Source: Ruminococcaceae bacterium R-25 (lineage in GTDB: Bacteria; Bacillota; Clostridia; Saccharofermentanales; Saccharofermentanaceae). From it: a stretch of 64,000 bases of DNA. The stretch is taken from positions 620,001 to 684,000 of the forward strand of contig QGFZ01000002.1 in assembly GCA_003149065.1 (NCBI GenBank), read 5' to 3'. This document shows, one piece after another, positions 1 through 6,701 of this stretch (positions are counted from its first letter, which is position 1; each line of letters begins with the position of its first letter). The notes beneath the pieces are model-generated. The model had not been told where the DNA came from, searched no databases, and worked only from the letters and a program-made list of their open reading frames with translations. Position numbers and translations under genes: made by a program.

Positions 1-687
1 TCTGGAAAAGCAGGGTGCGGTTTCTGATATCAGCCTGCGGATCGTTGTAGCGCTCGCAAAACTGCTTCCGGCTTCAGCTGCATGATAACCGTCGCCTTCG
101 CGCTTTATCATGATCACATTGATGCGGTTCATCTTATCGATCTTCTTTAATGCCAGAAGGTAATCTAATGCGAGGATGGAATTAGGGGATGAGAGGACCT
201 GGTCTAAGTCGTCGTCTATTCCCTTGGCATTTGCTATATCCTTTATAGCCTTAGCCCTGGCCTCAGGGAAACTGATCCCGGTTGAAATGTATTCGTTAAG
301 TTTGCTATTAAATTCCTCATCATCAGGATTGAGGTTCGCGAGTTTTTTCAGAAGCTCGGTATCATCTGTATCAACGCCGAAAGCAATATCGGTGATCACA
401 CCGGTAGATACCAGTTCGGAAATTGCACCTTCTGCAAATCTTGAAGAAGGTGCGCAGGAAAAACTGAAAGGGAGCTCTAATACCACATCAGCACCGCTGA
501 GCAGAGCCTGCTTTGCGCGTACGGAAGGCGGGCAGATGGCAGGAAGACCTCTTTGTGTGAAAAAACCGGACATGACGGGCATGACGATCGCCCTGGGGTC
601 ATTTACGATCTCACGTGCCTTCTTTATCAGGTACTCGTGACCGTTATGAAATGGATTAAATTCCGCAACAATTCCTACAACCCGCAA
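1..687 (-). CDS. tmcAL: tRNA(Met) cytidine acetate ligase TmcAL (5' part, runs off the left edge)
   Basis: The 229 visible codons start at a TTG (687) with an AAGGA-like site about 10 nt upstream and remain open to the window edge. The N-terminus reads VVGIVAEFNPFHNGHEYLI, the HxGH nucleotidyltransferase signature of the DUF795/TmcAL family. It is followed by family motifs MSGFFTQRG, VVLELPF and SSPNSILALDYL. Family members activate acetate with ATP and acetylate the wobble cytidine (ac4C34) of elongator tRNA-Met. The full protein is usually about 400 residues, so roughly the C-terminal 40 percent lies outside the window. It is divergent from the gene at 756. Family assignment is firm; the TTG start is inferred from homology and the lack of a better upstream codon. 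Confidence 0.9.
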   Translation of the reverse strand, partial: MRVVGIVAEFNPFHNGHEYLIKKAREIVNDPRAIVMPVMSGFFTQRGLPAICPPSVRAKQALLSGADVVLELPFSFSCAPSSRFAEGAISELVSTGVITDIAFGVDTDDTELLKKLANLNPDDEEFNSKLNEYISTGISFPEARAKAIKDIANAKGIDDDLDQVLSSPNSILALDYLLALKKIDKMNRINVIMIKREGDGYHAAEAGSSFASATTIRRLISETAPCFSR

Positions 688-711
688 TTTATGAATATCC
701 TTTGCTTTTGG

Positions 712-737
712 TATAATCTTTGATTATAAAGATTATA
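712..737. promoter_or_regulatory. Divergent -10 boxes forming a perfect dyad
   Basis: TATAATCTTT (712-721) and AAAGATTATA (728-737) form a perfect 10-bp inverted repeat with a 6-nt spacer. Each arm contains a consensus -10 hexamer, one reading right towards the gene at 756 and one reading left towards tmcAL. The right-reading box has a weak -35 candidate (TTATGA, 689-694, 17-nt spacer). The arrangement suggests two back-to-back promoters that may share a symmetric regulator, or compete for polymerase. Confidence 0.5.
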
Positions 738-755
738 TTTCATAAGGCGGAGTTT

Positions 756-2105
756 ATGCAACGCAGGGAAATAGCCGGTGTCGGAATAGGAAAGATATTA
801 ACAGGTGCGATCATTGTTGCACTTGCTTTGGGTGCGACCGTTTTCTATCTGTTTTATACGGGTAGATTCGGAGGCGGCTCCAAGATCAAGATTACCGCTC
901 TGGCACATCCGGGTTATGAGTGGACCAGTATTACCGCTTCCAACAATATCGTGAGCGGATATCTCTTTTCCAGATCCAAAAAGCTGATAGTCGAAAAAGG
1001 CGGCGATGGTGTTTTGGCCGCTACCTCATATACGATAGCGGGGCGTCTCGTTTCGGAAGAAGCAGTCAACTCAGGAATCTATGGCCTGTCTGACCAGGCG
1101 TTGCTCCTTAAATGCTATGTCAGGGCAGGAGACAGAAACAATGCCGTTGCTTTAAAAGAGGCTGTGATCAAGAGATATAAACTGCCGGACGGCTCATACA
1201 AGGCATTTGTATATTCGGATCCCGAAAAAGCCGATGATCTGGTTACGACATCTGCCATGGTTGACTGGCTCGATGCCATGCTCGAATACTATGTAACGTA
1301 CGGAAGCGAGCCGGACTACAAAGAGATCAAGATACTGATCGAAGTCCTTTTCGACAACCAGGGACGGCTCAGGACCGAGAAGCTCTCCGTAGCAAAGTAC
1401 GCTGATTCGCTCTATGTGGCTCTCGAAGATACCAGCAGCATCAAAGAAGATGACAGCGGTTCTTTGGAAAAGGTATACGGTACGCTCTCAGGTGACAGCG
1501 ACAGTGAACTGGTCGACAGCACAGAACTCACGGAAGATGTCGAAGGCGTACTGCTATCAAATCTCAACTTAAGACTTATAAGGGACCTTGAGACAAACGG
1601 CCTGATCGCGGAAGGAGCCTATGAGAAGGCTTTAAAAGCCGTAAAAGACGGATATGCAGGAGCAGGTTTTGCTTTCTATGCATATGCGACTTCCGGTTCC
1701 ATGGACTGCGGCGCATATATCTACAGCGGCCAGAATGTCGGTATGATCGATCTTTTGCAGAATGTAAAGACCATGAAAAACCTGGCTGAGGTCGGTGAGC
1801 TCGACAACAGTACCTTTTCGGAATTTAAAGGATCTGTCATGAACTCCGGAAGGATATACAGAAATTATTCACTGCTGACTGAATCCTATTCCGGTTCAGA
1901 AGCTTTAAGTGCTTATACTGACGGCATTATGATCGCTTATTACATGGGCGACAAAGATCTTTTTGACAAGCTCTCCGATACGCTGGGAAAAAGGGTCGCG
2001 ACCAAGTCCACGAGCCCTGCTCTTTACATGATATTCAGGGAAGAGGGTGAGAGATATGTCTTCTATGCAAAGGATAATTTCAGCACTCGTCTGGCTACTT
2101 CATAA
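756..2105 (+). CDS. Membrane-anchored extracytoplasmic protein of unknown function
   Basis: 449 residues from ATG 756, chosen because AAGGCGGAG lies 4 nt upstream; an earlier in-frame ATG at 720 has no ribosome site. A short basic N-terminus (QRRE) precedes one hydrophobic segment (about residues 9-33), then a long soluble region predicted to lie outside the membrane. Phrases such as SDQALLLKCYVRAGDRN and TTSAMVDWLDAMLEYY look helical and are spaced like an alpha/alpha-toroid (GH8-like) fold, but I see no catalytic signature, so that is only a suggestion. It is transcribed alone between tmcAL and pta. No function can be assigned. Confidence 0.75.
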   Translation: MQRREIAGVGIGKILTGAIIVALALGATVFYLFYTGRFGGGSKIKITALAHPGYEWTSITASNNIVSGYLFSRSKKLIVEKGGDGVLAATSYTIAGRLVSEEAVNSGIYGLSDQALLLKCYVRAGDRNNAVALKEAVIKRYKLPDGSYKAFVYSDPEKADDLVTTSAMVDWLDAMLEYYVTYGSEPDYKEIKILIEVLFDNQGRLRTEKLSVAKYADSLYVALEDTSSIKEDDSGSLEKVYGTLSGDSDSELVDSTELTEDVEGVLLSNLNLRLIRDLETNGLIAEGAYEKALKAVKDGYAGAGFAFYAYATSGSMDCGAYIYSGQNVGMIDLLQNVKTMKNLAEVGELDNSTFSEFKGSVMNSGRIYRNYSLLTESYSGSEALSAYTDGIMIAYYMGDKDLFDKLSDTLGKRVATKSTSPALYMIFREEGERYVFYAKDNFSTRLATS

Positions 2106-2121
2106 TTCCTTCTTTTATTAT

Positions 2122-2150
2122 TTGAAATAACATAGGTTTACGAGTATACT
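2122..2150 (+). promoter_or_regulatory. Promoter of pta-ackA
   Basis: TTGAAA (2122-2127) and TATACT (2145-2150) are separated by exactly 17 nt, a good sigma-A-type promoter, 37 nt before the pta start codon. A strong AAAGGAG ribosome site follows at 2171-2177. Confidence 0.7.
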
Positions 2151-2187
2151 TTTGTGGACAAAAAATTCCAAAAGGAGATTAATATAT

Positions 2188-3270
2188 ATGGCATTTATTG
2201 ATGACATCATGGCCAGAGCAAAAGCTGACAAGAAGACTATCGTTCTTCCTGAGTCAATGGACAAGAGAACTTTTGAGGCTGCCGAGAAGATCCTTAAGGC
2301 AGAGATGGCAAATCTTATCATTATCGGTACACCCGACGAGATCGCAAAGAACTCCGAAGGTTTTGATATCACAGGCGCAACGATCGTTGATCCTTATAAC
2401 GATCCCAACAAGCAGAAATATATCGACAAGTTTGTTGAGCTCCGCGGTGTTGATACCATGGTAGCTGCAGCAAAGAAGAAGGCTGAGAAGAAGGGCCTTT
2501 CCGAAGAAGAGACAGCAGTTCTCATCGCTGACGCTCAGAAGAAGGGCATCACACCTGAGAAGGCTGAAGAGAAGATGAATTCCGACTACATGTACTATGC
2601 ATGCCTCATGTGCAAGTGCGGTGATGCTGACGGTGCAGTTTCCGGTGCATGCCACTCAACAGGAAACACAATTCTTCCTGCACTCCAGCTCCTTAAGACA
2701 AAGCCCGGCATCTCTTCCGTTTCAGGCTTCTTCCTTATGGATGTTCCTAACTGCGATCTTGGTGAGCATGGTCTCTTCATTTTCGCTGACTGCGCAGTTA
2801 ACACAGACGTAGATTCCGCTAAGCTCGCTGAGATTGCTAAGCTCTCCGCTGAGTCTTTCGAAAAGTTCATCGGCGCTCCCGCTAAGGTTGCTATGCTCTC
2901 ATATTCATCTTACGGTTCAGCAAAGCACGCTGATGTTGATAAGGTATCCAATGCAGTTAAGATCGCTAAGGAAAAGTATCCTGAACTCGTAGTTGACGGT
3001 GAGCTCCAGCTCGACGCAGCTCTTGTTGAGGAAGTAGGACAGCTCAAGGCACCCGGATCACCGGTTGCAGGCCACGCTAACACATTGGTATTCCCTTCAC
3101 TCGAAGCAGGCAACATCGGTTACAAGCTCGTTCAGAGACTTGCTAAGGCTCCTGCTTACGGACCTGTCCTCCAGGGCCTCGCACTTCCTGTTAATGACCT
3201 CTCCAGAGGATGCAACGCTGACGATATCGTTGGTACAGTTGCTATCACTGCAGTTCAGGCACAGGGCTAA
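2188..3270 (+). CDS. pta: Phosphate acetyltransferase
   Basis: 360 residues from ATG 2188, preceded by AAAGGAG; an upstream in-frame ATG (2152) would add 12 residues without a ribosome site. Pta interconverts acetyl-CoA and acetyl phosphate in the cytoplasm. The PTA_PTB family is visible throughout: KKTIVLPESMDKRT near the N-terminus, GDADGAVSGACHSTG, SSVSGFFLMDVPN and VAMLSYSSYGSAKH. A Lys/Glu-rich stretch around residues 90-130 (KKKAEKKGLSEEE) is longer than in many homologues. ackA follows 37 nt downstream, so both enzymes of the acetate branch share one transcript that yields ATP from acetyl-CoA. Codon use is strongly biased, consistent with high expression. Confidence 0.96.
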   Translation: MAFIDDIMARAKADKKTIVLPESMDKRTFEAAEKILKAEMANLIIIGTPDEIAKNSEGFDITGATIVDPYNDPNKQKYIDKFVELRGVDTMVAAAKKKAEKKGLSEEETAVLIADAQKKGITPEKAEEKMNSDYMYYACLMCKCGDADGAVSGACHSTGNTILPALQLLKTKPGISSVSGFFLMDVPNCDLGEHGLFIFADCAVNTDVDSAKLAEIAKLSAESFEKFIGAPAKVAMLSYSSYGSAKHADVDKVSNAVKIAKEKYPELVVDGELQLDAALVEEVGQLKAPGSPVAGHANTLVFPSLEAGNIGYKLVQRLAKAPAYGPVLQGLALPVNDLSRGCNADDIVGTVAITAVQAQG

Positions 3271-3307
3271 TAAATTCAGATAAGTTTATAGACAGGAGAT
3301 AAGTCTA

Positions 3308-4504
3308 ATGAAGATTTTAGTAATCAACTGCGGAAGCTCTTCCGCTAAGTTCCAGCTTTTCGACATCGACACAGGCGCTGTCCTTGCTAAGGGTAATGCC
3401 GAGAGAATCGGAATCGACGGTAAGCTTACATATAAGCCCGCTGGCAAGGATGAGTTCGTTTCAACAGAACCCATGCCTGACCACAAGGTTGCTGTAAAGA
3501 TGATCCTCGATGCACTTGTTGATCCTGAGCACGGCGTAATCGCTGACGTATCTGAGATCGCAGCTGTAGGCCACAGAGTACTCCATGGCGGTAAGTACTA
3601 CAGCGCTTCAGTTATCGTTAACGACGACGTTAAGAGAGTTATCAGAGAATGCTTCCCGTTAGGACCTTTACACAATCCTGCAAACCTCATCGGTATTGAG
3701 GCATGCGAGGATGTTCTTCCTGCAGGCACACCTCAAGTTGCAGTATTTGATACAGCATTCCATCAGACAATGCCCCCGAAGGCATACACATATGCTCTTC
3801 CTTATGAGATCTCCGAGAAGTATGATATCCGCCGCTATGGTTTCCACGGTACATCCCACCGTTATGTAAGCCACAGAGTTGCTGATTTCCTCGGCAAGAA
3901 GTATGAAGATCTTAGAATCATCACATGCCACCTCGGAAACGGTTCTTCTTTCGCAGCTGTTAAGGACGGCAAGTGCCAGGATACATCAATGGGTCTTACA
4001 CCTCTTGCAGGTATCTGCATGGGTACAAGAACAGGTGACATCGATCCCGCTATCGTTCCTTTCCTTATGAAGAACGAGAGATACACAGCTGATGAGATGG
4101 ACAACCTCCTCAACAAGCAGTCAGGTGTTCAGGGTGTTTCCGGCGTTTCTTCCGACTTCAGAGATCTCGAAAAGGCTGCTAACGAAGGCAACGAGAGAGC
4201 AAGACTTGCACTCGACATGTTCGCTTACCAGGGCAAGAAGATCATCGGATCTTATGCAGCTGCTATGGGCGGTGTTGACGTTATCGTATTCACGGCTGGT
4301 ATCGGCGAGAACACAGACCACATGAGAAAGGCTATGTGCGAAGGTCTTGAGTTCATGGGCGTTGAGTTCGACGATTCAGTTAACGCTGGCCTCAGAGGCA
4401 AGGAAGCAATCATCTCCAAGCCTTCTTCAAAGGTAACAGTTTGCGTTATTCCTACAAACGAAGAGCTCGCTATCGCACAGGAAACAGAAGCTCTCGTTAA
4501 ATAA
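3308..4504 (+). CDS. ackA: Acetate kinase
   Basis: 398 residues, the normal family length, from ATG 3308 with GACAGGAGA upstream. It transfers phosphate from acetyl phosphate to ADP, making acetate and ATP. Both ACK signatures are present: the N-terminal VINCGSSSAKFQLFD and the internal RRYGFHGTSHRYVS. Other conserved stretches are VAVFDTAFHQTMP, ITCHLGNGSS and FTAGIGENTDHMR (ASKHA fold). It is the second gene of the pta-ackA operon and is followed by a rho-independent terminator. Confidence 0.97.
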   Translation: MKILVINCGSSSAKFQLFDIDTGAVLAKGNAERIGIDGKLTYKPAGKDEFVSTEPMPDHKVAVKMILDALVDPEHGVIADVSEIAAVGHRVLHGGKYYSASVIVNDDVKRVIRECFPLGPLHNPANLIGIEACEDVLPAGTPQVAVFDTAFHQTMPPKAYTYALPYEISEKYDIRRYGFHGTSHRYVSHRVADFLGKKYEDLRIITCHLGNGSSFAAVKDGKCQDTSMGLTPLAGICMGTRTGDIDPAIVPFLMKNERYTADEMDNLLNKQSGVQGVSGVSSDFRDLEKAANEGNERARLALDMFAYQGKKIIGSYAAAMGGVDVIVFTAGIGENTDHMRKAMCEGLEFMGVEFDDSVNAGLRGKEAIISKPSSKVTVCVIPTNEELAIAQETEALVK

Positions 4505-4531
4505 TCCTGGCTTAATAAACTAATAAATAAT

Positions 4532-4563
4532 CGGCTTTTCGATTATTCGAAGAGCCGGTTTTT
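4532..4563 (+). terminator. Rho-independent terminator after ackA
   Basis: Arms CGGCTTTTCGA (4532-4542) and TCGAAGAGCCG (4547-4557) pair with a single G-U, with a 4-nt loop and a T-rich tail (4559-4563). It separates pta-ackA from the converging ktrA gene. Confidence 0.85.
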
Positions 4564-4587
4564 AGTTGGTTTGATTTTCTATTTAGA

Positions 4588-5241
4588 TCAATAGTTGATA
4601 TCGAAAGCTTTCTTAAGATCTTTGTCTGCTCCGAAAACAGTTACCGTGTCGCCTTTGGCGAAAACAAAATCAGCAGGGAATTCCAGAATGGACTTGCCAT
4701 CTCTTCTTATTGATAAGACATTAAGATGCAGCCTGTTTCTGATGCCGAGATCGACAAGGCTCTTTCCCAACCATTCTTGAGGAACATTGACCTCAAAGAT
4801 TGAATAATCGCCAGGATAATCAAGATAATCAACGATGTCTGCAGAGCAGTAACGTACAGCTGACCATTCTGCGAGCTGCTTCTCGGGGAAGACGACTGAG
4901 TCCGCACCGGTTGCAAGAAGGAATCTTTTCTGAACGGACCTTGAAGCTCTTGCGACGATATATTTAGCGCCGTTATCCTTGAGCAGGGCAGTTGTCTCTA
5001 ACGAAGACTGGAAATTATCTCCGATTGCTACGAAGCAGACGTCGAAATTTTCTACGCCCAAAGACTTAATAAATTGCTCGTTTGTCGCATCGCCAATAAG
5101 GGAACTTGTAACCATTCCCAATACGGGTTCCAATCTCTCCTCAGTTCTGTCTACTGCAAGGATCTCATCACCGGCCTTGCTAAGCTGGTCGATAAGGTGA
5201 TATCCGAATCTTCCTATTCCTATTACGAGTACGCTCTTCAT
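4588..5241 (-). CDS. ktrA: KtrA/TrkA-type potassium channel regulatory subunit
   Basis: 217 residues, matching KtrA length, from ATG 5241 with AAAGGAC upstream. The N-terminal RCK domain has the Rossmann glycine motif VIGIGRFGYHL and an acidic ribose-binding residue in ILAVDRTEE. A TrkA-C domain occupies roughly residues 135-217. KtrA rings bind ATP/ADP and NAD(H) on the cytoplasmic face and gate the KtrB channel. It lies 21 nt after ktrB on the same strand, so the two form one operon. In Bacillota the TrkA-C domain is a known c-di-AMP sensor, which may apply here but is not shown by the sequence. Confidence 0.92.
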   Translation of the reverse strand: MKSVLVIGIGRFGYHLIDQLSKAGDEILAVDRTEERLEPVLGMVTSSLIGDATNEQFIKSLGVENFDVCFVAIGDNFQSSLETTALLKDNGAKYIVARASRSVQKRFLLATGADSVVFPEKQLAEWSAVRYCSADIVDYLDYPGDYSIFEVNVPQEWLGKSLVDLGIRNRLHLNVLSIRRDGKSILEFPADFVFAKGDTVTVFGADKDLKKAFDINY

Positions 5242-5262
5242 GTTTTTGTCCTTTCTGCCGGA

Positions 5263-6600
5263 TCAGCCGACCGCTATGTTGTCTGCCGGATATTGTCTGT
5301 TGCCCAAAGATTTCCTGGTTATAGCAGCGAAAACGAGAGTCAGACCGCCGACACGTCCTGTATACATTAAGATGATCAATATAAATTTTGAAACTGTATG
5401 CAAAGTCGGAGTCATGCCCATCGAGAGTCCTACTGTACCTACTGCGGATGCGCTCTCGAAGAGTGCTGTAATGAAAGCCCTGTGCTCGATCTTTGCGATC
5501 GACATGGAACCCAGGACTGCGAGCATAATATCGAGCATGAAGACGGCAACTGCACCGTAGATAGCTTCAGTGGTTATCCTTCGCTTAAAGATCGCAGGTG
5601 ACTTCTCGTGCTTGAAGAAGGCGAGCATTGTAAGGAACAGGATCGTGACGGTCGTGATCTTCATACCGCCCGCAGTAGAACCCGGTGCGCCGCCTATGAG
5701 CATCAGGATTACCGTCATGACAATGCCCGTGCCTGAGAAATCATTGTAATCAGTAGTGTTGAAGCCTGCGGTCCTGGGTGTTACAGCCTGGAAGAGCGAA
5801 GCGAAGAATCTCTGGCCGAAAGGCATATCTCCATATTCGCCGAACCACAGATAGATCATAGGTACCAGTACAAGGATCAATTCCATGACGAGTATGAGCT
5901 TGCTCTGAGTACTGTATTTGTAGAACTTAAAACCGTGTTTTCTGATATCCATCCAGGTAAGGAATCCGAGGCCGCCCGTGAGAATGAGGAATACGAGTGT
6001 TATAACGATAACGGGGTTGTCCATGTAAGGTGTCATGGACGAGAACTCGCCGTGAGAGCCGTTTAAGTCGAATCCTGCATTACAGAATGCTGAGATGGAT
6101 GTGAATACTGAGAGCCAGATGCCCTTCAAAGGACCGTATTCTGAGATGAATACAGGTGACATGGCTACCGCTCCCAAGGCCTCGAAAATGATACATCCGA
6201 GGAAAATAAACCTGGTGTATTTAATGATCTCGCCAAGGTTCGGAGCAGATACAGCTTCCTGCATCGTGGTCCTGGCCTGAAGGCTGAGCCTCTTGCCTAC
6301 GAGCTTGCTTAAGACTGTCGTCATGGTAACGACGCCCATACCGCCGATCTGGATCAGAGAGAGGATCACGAGCTGGCCGAACAATGTCCAGTGAGACCAT
6401 GTGTCATAGAGGACGAGACCGGTAACGCAGCTGGCCGAAGTAGCCGTGAAAAGAGCATCGGTAACGCTTGTCCATTCTCCCGAACGTGAAGAGAAGGGGA
6501 GCATGAGCAGGAGCGCACCTGCAAGTATCAATAAAATGAAGCCCAGGAGTATCGTCTGGGCACCGCTGAGCTTAAAATGTCTTTTTCCACTTTTAGTCAT
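5263..6600 (-). CDS. ktrB: KtrB/TrkH-type potassium uptake membrane subunit
   Basis: About 445 residues with many transmembrane segments. The four pore-loop repeats of the TrkH/KtrB superfamily are visible: TATSASCVTGL, SAFCNAGFD, VTPRTAGFNT and the glycine-rich GGAPGSTAGGMKITT. It takes up K+, usually coupled to Na+. I place the start at ATG 6600; an in-frame GTG at 6624 is the alternative. Neither has a ribosome site. A TATAAT box lies only 6 nt upstream of ATG 6600, so the mRNA may be leaderless. ktrA follows in the same operon. Confidence 0.93.
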   Translation of the reverse strand: MTKSGKRHFKLSGAQTILLGFILLILAGALLLMLPFSSRSGEWTSVTDALFTATSASCVTGLVLYDTWSHWTLFGQLVILSLIQIGGMGVVTMTTVLSKLVGKRLSLQARTTMQEAVSAPNLGEIIKYTRFIFLGCIIFEALGAVAMSPVFISEYGPLKGIWLSVFTSISAFCNAGFDLNGSHGEFSSMTPYMDNPVIVITLVFLILTGGLGFLTWMDIRKHGFKFYKYSTQSKLILVMELILVLVPMIYLWFGEYGDMPFGQRFFASLFQAVTPRTAGFNTTDYNDFSGTGIVMTVILMLIGGAPGSTAGGMKITTVTILFLTMLAFFKHEKSPAIFKRRITTEAIYGAVAVFMLDIMLAVLGSMSIAKIEHRAFITALFESASAVGTVGLSMGMTPTLHTVSKFILIILMYTGRVGGLTLVFAAITRKSLGNRQYPADNIAVG

Positions 6601-6606
6601 GCTGAT

Positions 6607-6636
6607 ATTATAACCAAGTATCACGATTTTTGATAA
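6607..6636 (-). promoter_or_regulatory. Promoter of ktrB-ktrA, placed right against the start codon
   Basis: On the minus strand, TTATCA (6636-6631), an 18-nt spacer and TATAAT (6612-6607). Transcription would start about 7 nt further on, at or next to ATG 6600, which would give a leaderless transcript. Confidence 0.5.
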
Positions 6637-6656
6637 AGAATTAAGCTAATTAAAAA

Positions 6657-6665
6657 TGATATAAT
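6657..6665 (+). promoter_or_regulatory. Extended -10 for the YidC-sulfatase gene
   Basis: TGATATAAT is a consensus extended -10. The best -35 match (TTGATA, 6630-6635) is too far away (24 nt), so recognition would rely on the extended element. A GGAAG ribosome site follows at 6685-6689. Confidence 0.5.
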
Positions 6666-6701
6666 TATCTAGTTATTTTAATTATGGAAGTAAATGTATA
6701 G

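Noticed and set aside
6601-6701. c-di-AMP (ydaO-type) riboswitch before ktrB
   Set aside because: The region between ktrB and the divergent gene is about 100 bp and is occupied by promoters; it is too short for this riboswitch.
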